Assembly: GCF_001050115.1 (NCBI RefSeq)
Contig: NZ_CP012024.1
Span: 1,468,001-1,532,000, forward strand
DNA from: Bacillus smithii
Lineage (GTDB): Bacteria > Bacillota > Bacilli > Bacillales > DSM-4216
Direction of reading: 5' to 3'
DNA length: 64,000 nucleotides
Part shown: in pieces, positions 1 through 9,001 of the stretch
Layout: every line of letters starts with the position of its first letter
How positions within the stretch are numbered: the first letter of the stretch is position 1
Translations under genes and position numbers: made by a program
Notes under the pieces: model-generated
Database searches by the model: none
What the model saw: only the letters and a program-made list of their open reading frames with translations
Told to the model about the DNA's origin: nothing

Positions 1-20
1 AAATAAGAAGGAAGAGAGAT

Positions 21-764
21 ATGATTGTAAAAACGGAACAAGAACTAGAAGGGTTAAAGCAAAGCGGTAAAGTGATGGCCGCGATTCGCGACCAATTAAA
101 AATCCATACAAAGCCCGGCATCACAACAAAGGAATTAGATGAATTAGCCGGAAAATTATTTGCAGAATACGGTGCAGAATCAGGACCGAAAAAAGAATAC
201 AATTTTCCCGGCTATACTTGTATAAGCGTGAATGATGAAGTAGCACACGGAATACCCGGCGACAAGGTCATTCAAGAAGGGGATCTTGTAAATATTGATG
301 TCTCCGGGTCTTTCGACGGTTTTTTTACAGATACGGGAATTTCATTTGTTGTCGGCAATGGGGATCCAGAACTGTATCGATTATGTGAAACGGCGGAGAA
401 AGCTTTTCAACAAGGAATATTAAAAGCAAAAGCGGGGTCTAAACAAAATCAAATTGGTAAAGCAGTGATGAAAGAAGCAAAGCGCAATGGCTTTTCTGTC
501 ATCCTGAATTTAACCGGCCATGGAGTTGGCCGATCACTCCATGAAAAGCCCGATCATATATTGAATTATTACGACCCGTGGGATAATGAATTATTAAAAG
601 AGGGTCTTGTCATTGCGGTTGAGCCGTTTATCTCTACAGGGGCTGATATGATTGAAGAAGCAGGAGATGGATGGACTTACAAAACTCCTGACGGCAGCCT
701 GGTGGCTCAAGTGGAGCATACTATTATCGTAACAAAAGATAAGCCGATTATTTTGACTTTGTAG
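21..764 (+). CDS. map: Methionyl aminopeptidase, type I
   Basis: Removes the initiator methionine from nascent proteins in the cytoplasm. The 247-residue protein has the whole pita-bread fold and every expected metal ligand: D93 (NIDVS), D104 (FTDTG), H167 (GHGVG), E201 (VEPF) and E232 (VEHT), plus substrate-binding H76. The length fits a type I enzyme without N-terminal extension. ATG 21 is preceded by GGAAGAGAG. It is not in a ribosomal-protein cluster, so it is likely the second, YflG-like copy seen in Bacillus rather than the housekeeping map. A terminator follows at once. Confidence 0.93.
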   Translation: MIVKTEQELEGLKQSGKVMAAIRDQLKIHTKPGITTKELDELAGKLFAEYGAESGPKKEYNFPGYTCISVNDEVAHGIPGDKVIQEGDLVNIDVSGSFDGFFTDTGISFVVGNGDPELYRLCETAEKAFQQGILKAKAGSKQNQIGKAVMKEAKRNGFSVILNLTGHGVGRSLHEKPDHILNYYDPWDNELLKEGLVIAVEPFISTGADMIEEAGDGWTYKTPDGSLVAQVEHTIIVTKDKPIILTL

Positions 765-776
765 AAGGAGAAAAGA

Positions 777-806
777 AATCGACAGCTGGGAGGCTGTCGA
801 TTTTTT
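777..806 (+). terminator. Intrinsic terminator of map, target of intron copy 1
   Basis: ATCGACAGC pairs with GCTGTCGAT and is followed by six T. The group IIC intron begins six bases after the T run, as expected for an intron class that inserts behind terminators. Confidence 0.85.
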
Positions 807-811
807 CCTAT

Positions 812-1451
812 GTGCGCCCGGCATGTACATGAACTATAGGGTGTAAGTCCCGAACCCCGAAGACAGAAGTAGAGGTTAGCCAAGAGCAAGGGTGTCCGTG
901 GTGACGCGGAATCTGAAGGAAGCTGGAGGCAAAACACCGGTCCGAGGAACACGAACCTCATATAAGGCTAGGTATGATTGAGTGAGTTTGCATAACAAAA
1001 CAAAGCTCTTTCTGTCGAAGGTCATATCGAGTAAATGAGGCGGATAGATGGTGTGAAAGTGCATGTACTTACCCGGGGAGGTCTGGCGGATATGTGAAGT
1101 ACTCTTCATAACCTACTTAGTGATAAGTAGCTGAACCGTCAGAAGTCAGCAGAGGTCATAGTATTAGTTGGTCTAGAACAACTAAGAAGGACCGAACAAT
1201 TAAGAGAGAATAGCCCTTGGTATTCAGTGAGTCATGATGAACACAGAAAACGTAGTACCTCACTTGAGGGAGGAAGCGGTGAATCCCGTGGGAGACCTCT
1301 TGGAGGGTGGAGTGACCACTGGCATAAAGAGAACAGCTATTCACGGAAGTTATAAAGACTTGCGTCAATTATCTTAATTGAACCGCCGTATACGGAACCG
1401 TACGTACGGTGGTGTGAGAGGACGGGAGTTAATCGCTCCCTCCTACTCGAT
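812..1451 (+). mobile_element. Group IIC intron, ORF-less, copy 1
   Basis: The 640-bp element starts GTGCGCCCGG and ends CTCGAT. Its domain I (AGGGTGTCCG core) resembles the B.h.I1-type group IIC introns of Bacillus. Domain V is the hairpin near 1381-1414 (ACCGCCGT pairing with ACGGTGGT), and domain VI is GGGAG...CTCCC near 1424-1440. No reverse transcriptase ORF lies between, so this is a deleted derivative that would need an intron-encoded protein in trans. It sits directly behind the map terminator and abuts the stop of the convergent MFS gene. An identical-looking 640-bp copy lies inverted at 11998-12637. Confidence 0.88.
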
Positions 1452-2667
1452 TTATGAAATCACTGTTTCTTCCTCTAAGACGTACGAATTTCGTCCTGCA
1501 CCTAGTCCAGAAACCAATTGAACGGTTGTGGCTGCCACCAGAAGAAAGAGGGGAACGAACCAGTGGCCTGTCAAGTCATGCAAAAGTCCAAACAGAAAAG
1601 GGCCAAATGCTGCGAACAAATATCCGATTGATTGAGCCATACCCGAAAGTCTTGCCGCCGTATAATCCGTTTTTGCCCGCAAAGAAATAAAAGTCAAAGC
1701 TAAACCGAACGTCGCTCCTTGCGAGATGCCTATGAGCAAAACCCACCAAATCGTATAATCGGGATTTTCCATTAGAAGTCCTGCATAGCCGATAATCCCG
1801 ATCAAGCAGACGATGGTGGATAAAAGCCGCTGACTACTCCAGCGCTCTGCAAGGATCGGAACTATAAAGGTCGCCGGCATACCAACAAACTGCATGATGG
1901 AGACCATCCAACCCGATGCCTCAGCGCTCATTCCACGATCTTGAAAAACGTTGGGAAACCAATTAATGGATATATAAAAAACAAAAGACTGGAATCCCAT
2001 AAAAATCGTCACTTTCCAAGCAAGCTTGGATCTCCAGAGCCGGTTTTTTTTCCTTGTTTTTATACGTTGGCAAGTGGTTCATCGTTGTATGGCGAAGCTG
2101 AGGCTGCCAAATGAACAGCGCCACAAGCGACAACAAAGCCCAAAACATAAGGGAGCCTTGCCATCCATAGCCAAGAGCATGAGTCAATGGAACACTGAGG
2201 CCGGATCCAAGTGCGGCAAAAGTGTTCATCGAAAGAGAATATCCGCCTGTCATCAGCCCTACTTGATGAGGGAAATCCCTTTTGATCAGCCCCGGCAAAA
2301 GAACATTGCCAGCAGCAATCGCCGTTCCTATCATAATTGTTCCTAAAAATAACGTAAAAATAGAGGAACAGGAACGTATGAATATGCCCGCCGTCAATAA
2401 CAGCAAGCTGAAAAAGAGCGTGCGTTCCATTCCTAACTTCCCAGAAAGTTGAGGAACCAGTGGGGAAAAAACGAAAAATGCCATAAGCGGGAGTGTGGAA
2501 AGCAACCCGGCCACGGAATGGGACAAACCTAAATCTTCTCTGATAAAACCGAGCACCGGCCCCACTGCGGTCAGAGAAGGGCGTAAATTGGCTGCTACGA
2601 ATAAAATTACTATTACTAAGAAGACCCATTTTTTATCAAAATGTTTGAACGCAGCCGTTTCTTTCAT
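1452..2667 (-). pseudogene. MFS transporter (CynX/NimT-like), frameshifted
   Basis: Two overlapping reading frames together give one 12-helix major facilitator of about 400 residues. The N-terminal half has NLRPSLTAVGPV and the C-terminal half begins around SLWRSKLAWKVTIFMGFQS. Both resemble the CynX/NimT cyanate/nitroimidazole transporter family. The frames meet at eight A on the coding strand (T run at 2044-2051); one fewer A restores the frame. I choose ATG 2667 because AAAGGTGG lies 8 nt upstream; an in-frame ATG at 2685 has no such site. It may be a recent pseudogene, a sequencing error in a homopolymer, or a gene rescued by slippage. Substrate unknown. Confidence 0.75.
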
Positions 2668-2892
2668 GACAAAACCACCTTTCATTCACATGCATCCAGT
2701 CAATAATTTAAGGAAAATGATTGCAAAATGACGGTACGGCCTCCCATTTTAACGTCTCAATCCATTAAGACTCATCCGCCATCCACAAACTGTTGATGAG
2801 TGTATCAACATTTAGGGAGTTCATACAGTCGGTTGAACGGATCGTTTAAAAGGCCATTGGCTTAAATGAAAAAAGACTCGAATCCCAGTATA

Positions 2893-4455
2893 TCATATTT
2901 CAAAACATGACAGCCGTAAATGTGCCATGACATATCCTAAATTACATTGCGAACTTTCTTCAGTCGCCAGGGCAAAGAATGATAGTAGAACAATAAAAAA
3001 AGGAGACCTTAAGGGGGTCTCCTCTTGATTAGCTAAAAGCCTGCCGTTTTTCGTGAAAGGTGTGGCTTGAGTTTGTTTGCGCAAAGAAGGATAGAAGATC
3101 AGTCCACTAGCCAATAAAGCGGCTCCGAACAAAAATGTTTTTAAATCAGAAGTACCTGCATAAATGACCCAAATGGAATAAATAGTGGACAATAAAGCAA
3201 TAAGACCATCGGTGTACCGGCTTTTGTTAAGCTGATACGTTTCACCGGTACAAACGAGCTTAAGCTGGAACAAGGATGCAATAAGATAAGGCATGAGATA
3301 AGCCAATGTGGCGATATAAATGACAAAGTCAAATGCATGGGCCATTGAATTGGATATGGTTGAAAAAATAAAGAGTTGTCCAAGAACGTTTGACAGCCAT
3401 AAGGAAAAGGATGGAACGCCTCTTTTGTTTTCTTTTAGAAAAGAAGCTAAAAACAATCCTTGCTTAGCCGCTTGATAAGGAACCTCGGCGCTCATTAACA
3501 CCCAACCTATTGTGGAGCCGGCTAAACTAATCAAGCCCAATCCAGCGATTAAATAAGCTCCGATTGGTCCGATTATGGTTTCAATAGCATCCACGAGTGG
3601 TTTTTCGGAATGTATTAGAGTTTCCTGTGGCAGAACGCCCATCACCAGCAAGGAAATACCGATATAAATCGCCAATGCAATCATTAGCCCAATAATAGTG
3701 GCCCGTTTTATATCACTTTGTTTTTTGGCTCTGGAGGCAAATACAATAGCCGATTCAACACCTACGAAAGCCCAAAGTGTTGAGACAGCTGCGTGGTTTA
3801 TTTGTGTTAAAATTCCTAATGGATGTCCGCTATCATCTAAGCGTGGAGCCGTAAATGGAAGCAAATTACTTTTTTGAAACGCAAACAGGCTTAGGACAAT
3901 AAATAAAAAGAAACCGATCACTTTTGCGCTCGTGGCCAAAAAATTGATTTTTCCGGCTCCTTCAATTCCTCTTAAAATTAAAAAATGTGTAAACCAAAGC
4001 ATGGCGGTGCATATAATAAAGGTTAGAACGTTGCCTGTTTTGAAAGCAACGGTTCCGATTGTGAATAACGGGGCTTTGCTGTTTAAAATGGGAAAAAAGG
4101 TTGCTAAATAGCTTGTAAAAGTAGTGATAATAGCAACATTTCCAGCGAAGTTTCCGATCCAATACCCCCAAGAAGACATAAATCCTGACAATGTGGAAAG
4201 TGTTGATCCCTCTTTAAACAGTTCTTTTGCGTAAATTTGTGGTCCGCCGTTCAGTTCTGGTTTTCGGATGGATAAATTACCGAAGACAAGAGCCGTTGTG
4301 AGGACACCGAAACCAGTTAAAGACCATCCCAATAACACAGCAGCTGGATTGGCGGCTTCAGAAAGCGTTCGTGGCAACATGAATATTCCGGATCCTACCA
4401 TATTTCCAACGACCAGTGCGGTCAAAAGCCAAAACCCTAATCGTTTTTGTTCCAT
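2893..4455 (-). CDS. APC-family amino acid/polyamine antiporter, 3' end anomalous
   Basis: Membrane permease with the GNMVGSGIFMLP motif of basic amino acid/polyamine antiporters (ArcD/YvsH type) and about 12 helices. The open frame is 520 residues, but family members usually end near 470-480. The last ~48 residues are encoded across a strong terminator at 3002-3022, and a TAG in another frame lies at 3033-3035 just before it. A late frameshift that removed the normal stop is therefore likely. ATG 4455 follows GAAAGGGG with a rather long 12-nt spacing. Substrate (arginine/ornithine or lysine) is inferred from family only. Confidence 0.8.
   Translation of the reverse strand: MEQKRLGFWLLTALVVGNMVGSGIFMLPRTLSEAANPAAVLLGWSLTGFGVLTTALVFGNLSIRKPELNGGPQIYAKELFKEGSTLSTLSGFMSSWGYWIGNFAGNVAIITTFTSYLATFFPILNSKAPLFTIGTVAFKTGNVLTFIICTAMLWFTHFLILRGIEGAGKINFLATSAKVIGFFLFIVLSLFAFQKSNLLPFTAPRLDDSGHPLGILTQINHAAVSTLWAFVGVESAIVFASRAKKQSDIKRATIIGLMIALAIYIGISLLVMGVLPQETLIHSEKPLVDAIETIIGPIGAYLIAGLGLISLAGSTIGWVLMSAEVPYQAAKQGLFLASFLKENKRGVPSFSLWLSNVLGQLFIFSTISNSMAHAFDFVIYIATLAYLMPYLIASLFQLKLVCTGETYQLNKSRYTDGLIALLSTIYSIWVIYAGTSDLKTFLFGAALLASGLIFYPSLRKQTQATPFTKNGRLLANQEETPLRSPFFIVLLSFFALATEESSQCNLGYVMAHLRLSCFEI
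2994..3022 (-). terminator. Intrinsic terminator inside the 3' end of the permease frame
   Basis: GGAGACC pairs with GGTCTCC and is followed on the minus strand by a run of T. It lies inside the apparent coding region, supporting a shortened true gene. Confidence 0.8.
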
Positions 4456-4978
4456 TGAATCAATGAACCCCTTTCTACTTGGATGACGAAACGGTGCTGC
4501 AAATGTAAAACGGGGATTGACATTTGCGAAAATGTAATGAGAATGTGGTTATTTATTCGCAACCAGGCAGGTATGTTTTTTATGCATCCTTCATCCGGTA
4601 ACGTTTACCGCCGTCTCGTTTGAAATTTTCGCATATGCCTTCAAAATAGTATTCAAGTACGTTGAAAACAGCCCGATCAGTCAATCGATCATTATTTGTA
4701 TATTTTTGCAGAAATGACTATCATTCTTCATTGTGATGGTATGATTATTTAGAACGCAAAATAAATATACAACAATCGACACAATTCGTCTATTGTTATT
4801 TTTATCCGCAGAAAAATCCTTTTGCTGTAAGTTTCACGATATCTTAAAGGAAAAAAGGAAGCGAATGGTATTTTGAAGTCGTTCTCACTAAAATCGGTCT
4901 TTTAAGGTTATAATCTGTCTTCTCGAGGCATAATCTTAATACGTAGTAGCCATTCAATAGAACGAATGGGAGGACTAG
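4456..4978. other. Intergenic region before ISLre2
   Basis: About 520 bp without a convincing gene. It is the upstream region of the minus-strand permease. An imperfect AhrC/ArgR-like palindrome (TGTATATTTTTGCA, 4697-4710) is compatible with arginine control of the permease but is weak on its own. Confidence 0.35.
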
Positions 4979-5023
4979 AAATTTGGTGTGAGTAAAATGT
5001 TTGTGGGAGAAATTCTTAGAATT

Positions 5024-5072
5024 CCCCGATGAGGGGGTTGGGAACGTAGGTTCGCAATCCCCCTCATCGGGG
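5024..5072 (+). terminator. Barrier hairpin at the left end of ISLre2
   Basis: A perfect 14-bp stem (5024-5037 with 5059-5072, CCCCGATGAGGGGG arm) with a 21-nt loop lies between the IS end and the transposase. There is no T run. Such hairpins probably block transcription or translation entering from outside. Confidence 0.6.
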
Positions 5073-5179
5073 CCACCAAGCAAAGTGCGGTAGGATCCCA
5101 AGCAGGAAACATGAAAAAAGGACTCTCTCCCTGGTAAGATGATCATTGTTCACACCATCAAACAGGAGGAGAGAGTCCC

Positions 5180-6547
5180 ATGAATATTCAACAACATCTT
5201 ACCACAAATTCGTTGACATGGAAAGAGATCGAACTTGATTTGTTTCGAGCCTTGCAAAACGCCTTCACCGAGCTGTTTACGGCTCTGTTGGAGGACATCG
5301 ACCGACAATTGGCGGAAACCCGGGACAAGCGCCGGTACCACTTGAAAGACAAACGACGCACCACGATTCAAACCTTGTTTGGCGAAGTTACCTTTGAGCG
5401 AAACTACTATTTAGACCGAGAACAAAACCGTTACACGTTTTTGCTTGATTCCTTTTTAGCGTTTGATGGATCGCAGTCAATCAGCCCTTGTCTAGAAGAA
5501 ACGGCGATGGGATTGGCTGTGGAGTGCTCTTCCTATCGCAAAGCGGCTCATACGCTTGCCCAGATGGTCGGGTATCCGGTGATGAGCCATGAGACGATCC
5601 GCCAGTTGGTGCTCGAGGCTGAAGTTCCGCTGCACTGCCCGGTTGACCAGCGATATGGACGGGTGCTGTTTGTGGAGGCCGATGGACTGTTTGTCTCTCT
5701 CCAAGGGAAGGGAAAACGGGCCAAGGAAGACAAAATCCTGACCGTTCACGAAGGATGGAAGCGCAACGGCTCACGGATCGAATTCGTGAATCAGCGCCAT
5801 TACGTCCATGAAGGCAAGGGGGAGGTGTGGGAAGGCTTCGAGGAATTTTTGATGAACGAATATGCCTATGATCCGTGTCGGGATCTTCTTGTCATCAACG
5901 GGGACGGCGCTCCATGGATTACCGCGTGCCGGGAGTATTTCAAAGGACGGGTCTGCTTCCAATTGGATCGATTCCACGTGGCGCGTGAGTTGCGCCAATG
6001 CCTCTCGGGCCATCCACGGTGGCAGGCGATTCGGCAAAAGCTGGCGAAGCAGGATGAAGAGAAGCTGCTTGTGGAACTGAACAGCGCCCTCGGCACGCTG
6101 GGGGACGAAGCGAAAGAACAACAGCTGGCTGCCTTGATCCACCGGATCGAATCGATGCCGGGATGCATCCGTGATTACCGGGAATGGCTGAAGGAGCAAG
6201 GAGTGGACACAACGGGCATGTATCCGATGGGGAGGGCTGAAAGCGTGATGAGCCAGCTGGCGTATCGGGTGAAATACCGCCGCAGTTGGACAGACAAGGG
6301 ACTCAGGGCGTTTTTCAAGGCAATGATTGCCCGGATGGATGGGATTCGTCTTTTCGGACATCGTTTAGGAGAAGAATCGTCGCATCCGGCGGAGGAAACG
6401 GCATCTACCAAACAGACGATCGTGAACAAGGCGAAACAACGCATCCGCCGTCTTCTTCCAGAGGTAACGCGGAATAACGTGCCATATTTACAGCAATCGT
6501 CCGGGACTCCGATCTATCATGCCCTGTCTGAATTCAAGGGATGGTAA
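5180..6547 (+). CDS. ISLre2-family transposase (UPF0236)
   Basis: 455 residues, intact. The N-terminal zone carries the RRYHLKDKRRTTIQTLFGEV region typical of UPF0236. The catalytic core includes VEADGLFV, NGDGAPW and the QLDRFHVARE block. GGAGGAGAG precedes ATG 5180. Codon use is visibly GC-richer than the neighbouring host genes. The full length makes it potentially active. Confidence 0.88.
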   Translation: MNIQQHLTTNSLTWKEIELDLFRALQNAFTELFTALLEDIDRQLAETRDKRRYHLKDKRRTTIQTLFGEVTFERNYYLDREQNRYTFLLDSFLAFDGSQSISPCLEETAMGLAVECSSYRKAAHTLAQMVGYPVMSHETIRQLVLEAEVPLHCPVDQRYGRVLFVEADGLFVSLQGKGKRAKEDKILTVHEGWKRNGSRIEFVNQRHYVHEGKGEVWEGFEEFLMNEYAYDPCRDLLVINGDGAPWITACREYFKGRVCFQLDRFHVARELRQCLSGHPRWQAIRQKLAKQDEEKLLVELNSALGTLGDEAKEQQLAALIHRIESMPGCIRDYREWLKEQGVDTTGMYPMGRAESVMSQLAYRVKYRRSWTDKGLRAFFKAMIARMDGIRLFGHRLGEESSHPAEETASTKQTIVNKAKQRIRRLLPEVTRNNVPYLQQSSGTPIYHALSEFKGW

Positions 6548-6890
6548 AAAAAGGTATACATATTCGTCTGTCATGGCAAGGGATGAGAGTCCGAAAGCGC
6601 TTACGGATGAAATTCAAAAAAATGGTTCGCTAACCTATGACTTACATCTATTTTCAGCGAACCAAAAAAATTCCCACAAAGTCTTGACTGACTCGAAATT
6701 TGAGCGAGATTGGCTTTCTGTCAATTAAGTGGTAAGATAGAAGTACGACTTGTTGCTTTATCAGTAAAGTCAGGGCCCTCATCCCAAAATTGGTCGTATA
6801 CTGTTATGAAGTTGTTCCTCATTCTACTTGAGATCGGGCTTTTTGTGTTTTGCAGAAACATCATCAATTATAATAAAGGGGTCTTTATTT

Positions 6891-7076
6891 GTGTATTATA
6901 ACAAACGGAATCAAGAAGAAGTTGAAATGGTCGAAACGAGTGTCTACGCTTGCCAATCGCCTGATTGCAATGTTTGGATGAGAAAAGAATTTGCGACACC
7001 CAATTTGCATTGCCCAATTTGCGGAAGTGAAATGAAAGAAGAGATACGGGAGTTATATCCAATCAAAAAGAACTAA
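6891..7076 (+). CDS. YdjO-like small zinc-ribbon protein
   Basis: 61 residues starting at GTG 6891, with AAAGGGG nine bases upstream. It begins YYNKRNQEE and has a CQSPDC ... CPICGSEM pair of cysteine motifs, which resembles the cold-inducible YdjO family of Bacillus. A longer in-frame ORF upstream has no ribosome binding site. Function unknown; a zinc-binding knuckle is inferred. A terminator follows 12 nt after the stop. Confidence 0.72.
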   Translation: MYYNKRNQEEVEMVETSVYACQSPDCNVWMRKEFATPNLHCPICGSEMKEEIRELYPIKKN

Positions 7077-7087
7077 TGTATGATGGC

Positions 7088-7119
7088 AGCTGCCTATAAG
7101 TGGCAGCTTTTCTTTTTTT
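7088..7119 (+). terminator. Intrinsic terminator
   Basis: AGCTGCC pairs with GGCAGCT, followed by a T-rich tract. Confidence 0.85.
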
Positions 7120-7240
7120 ATGACGAGTTTATGTTCTCGCTTTATTTTAAGGCGTTCCCACAAACGCTTAGAAAAAGAATAAAGTCCTCTTTTTTGGGGA
7201 AGATTTCCTTTAGATACTAACCCCATGAAGGAGGAATTGG

Positions 7241-8776
7241 ATGTTTTCGGAAAATGCAAGCCAACACATGCCTCCATTTCCCGAGTCTTTTTGGAGATCC
7301 AATTTGGAATTACCGTCTTTTCCGAAACTGGAGAAAGATATAGAGGTGGACATTTCCATTGTTGGTGGCGGAATTGTCGGAATCACTTCTGCCAACTTAT
7401 TAGGAAAAGCAGGAATGAAAGTCGCTCTGATCGACGCTGGCAAAATTCTCACTGGCACAACGGGGCACACAACTGCCAAAATTACCGCTCAGCATGGTTT
7501 AATCTACCACGAATTGATGGAACATTTTGGATTTGAGAAAGCACGTGGTTATTATGAAGCGAATATGTCTGCCTTACATTTTATCCGCGACACCGTTTTA
7601 CGTCATCAAATCGAATGCGATTTTACCGAAGAAGATGCTTATCTCTACACGAATACGGATTCTTATATCAGCAAACTTGAAAAGGAGATGGAGGCCTATG
7701 AAAAACTGGGGATAGAGGGAGACTATCGCAACTCTATTCCCATTGATATACCCGTAAAAGCAGCTGTTAGGATGAATACGCAAGGCCAATTCCATCCGTT
7801 AAAATATTTAAAAAAACTATTGGAAGAGACCGAACATCAAGGAGCAGAAATATTTGAAAATACGACCGCAGTGGATATAGAGCAAGGGAATGAGATAAAA
7901 GTTGTTGCTAGAAATGGCTGCACGATTTCATGTAAGCAAGTAGTCATTGCGTCCCATTATCCGTTTTACGATGGGGCAGGATTTTATTTTGCCAGAATGT
8001 ATCCAGAACGATCTTATCTTCTTGCCGTCAAACCTCAAAAAACATTTTCTGGCGGCATGTATCTTATGGTTGAAGAACCAACACGATCGTTGCGGTATAC
8101 GCTGTGCGACAATGAAAAAATATTGCTTGTAGGCGGGGAACGTCATAAGACTGGACAAGGGATTTCTACGATACATCATTATGAAGCACTGCAAAAATAC
8201 GCAGAAGAAACATTTGGAATCAACGAATTTTTGTACCGCTGGTCGGCGCAAGATTGGACGACATTAGATAAAGTGCCTTTTATTGGGCGAATCACTTCCG
8301 AAAAACCGAATATTTATGTTGCAACGGGTTTTCGAAAGTGGGGAATGACAAATGGAACAGCGGCAGCCCAATTAATCAGTGATTTAATTTTAGAAAAGCC
8401 CAATCCTTATGAAGAGTTGTTTACTCCTTCTCGTTTCAACGTGGATCCATCAGTGAAAACATTGATTAGAGAAAATACCAATGTCGCGGGGCATTTATTA
8501 AAAGGGAAATGGGAATCCCCGTTAAAAACGGTGGATGATTTACAAACGGATGAAGGCTCTGTCATTCGTGTGAACGGAAAAAGAGCGGGGGCCTATAAAG
8601 ATAAAAATCAAAACGTATATATGGTGGATACCACTTGCCGGCATATGGGGTGTGAAGTGGAATGGAACAGTGGTGATCGTACTTGGGATTGCCCGTGCCA
8701 CGGGTCACGTTATTCAGTGACAGGAGAAGTATTGGAAGGACCGGCGAAACAGCCGCTCAATAAGGTGGAAGAATGA
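7241..8776 (+). CDS. FAD-dependent oxidoreductase with C-terminal Rieske domain (YhfW-like)
   Basis: 511 residues. Residues ~37-70 form a DAO-type FAD-binding Rossmann fold (SIVGGGIVGITSANLLGKAG). The C-terminus is a Rieske [2Fe-2S] domain with ligands C466, H468, C484 and H487 and the disulfide pair C471/C486. Length and arrangement match Bacillus YhfW. The substrate is unknown; family logic suggests an amine or sugar-like donor with electrons passed through the Rieske centre. GGAGG lies upstream of ATG 7241. It stands alone. Confidence 0.87.
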   Translation: MFSENASQHMPPFPESFWRSNLELPSFPKLEKDIEVDISIVGGGIVGITSANLLGKAGMKVALIDAGKILTGTTGHTTAKITAQHGLIYHELMEHFGFEKARGYYEANMSALHFIRDTVLRHQIECDFTEEDAYLYTNTDSYISKLEKEMEAYEKLGIEGDYRNSIPIDIPVKAAVRMNTQGQFHPLKYLKKLLEETEHQGAEIFENTTAVDIEQGNEIKVVARNGCTISCKQVVIASHYPFYDGAGFYFARMYPERSYLLAVKPQKTFSGGMYLMVEEPTRSLRYTLCDNEKILLVGGERHKTGQGISTIHHYEALQKYAEETFGINEFLYRWSAQDWTTLDKVPFIGRITSEKPNIYVATGFRKWGMTNGTAAAQLISDLILEKPNPYEELFTPSRFNVDPSVKTLIRENTNVAGHLLKGKWESPLKTVDDLQTDEGSVIRVNGKRAGAYKDKNQNVYMVDTTCRHMGCEVEWNSGDRTWDCPCHGSRYSVTGEVLEGPAKQPLNKVEE

Positions 8777-9001
8777 AAAAATTTGGTTTCGATGGTAAGG
8801 ATAAGGGAAACTTCCATCAGCAGGGGCAGTGTCCCCGCTGATGGTTGGCTGAACGAATCGAATTTTTAGGCGGTAGCCTGGCGCCAAATTGTTTTTGTCC
8901 ATCATGGCCTTAATGAGGACGTTGGCGGAGATGATATTTTTTGAAGGCTTTCGAATTCAAAAGGATGGGAGAGGCGATGGACGTTTATTTCCGTTTTTTT
9001 T
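8777..9001. other. Intergenic region with a hairpin
   Basis: CCATCAGC(A)GGGG at 8814-8826 pairs with CCCCGCTGATGG at 8833-8844 around a 6-nt loop. There is no T run, so it is a weak terminator candidate for the upstream oxidoreductase. Nothing else is evident before the IS. Confidence 0.5.

Larger units (their letters stand above)
4979..6701 (+). mobile_element. Insertion sequence of the ISLre2 family
   Basis: The outer ends are imperfect 30-bp inverted repeats, 4979-5008 (AAATTT ... TTTGTGGGA) and 6672-6701, enclosing one transposase of the UPF0236/ISLre2 family. No clear target duplication was seen, so the boundaries may be off by a few bases. The element is clearly GC-richer than the flanking genes, which suggests recent arrival from a Geobacillus-like donor. 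Confidence 0.75.

Noticed and set aside
876-1368. Minus-strand frames of 77 and 70 codons inside intron copy 1 (and the same in copy 2)
   Set aside because: They lie antisense in the ribozyme domains and recur only because the intron is repeated.
4697-4710. AhrC/ArgR box for the permease
   Set aside because: Too imperfect and single; mentioned only within the intergenic entry.
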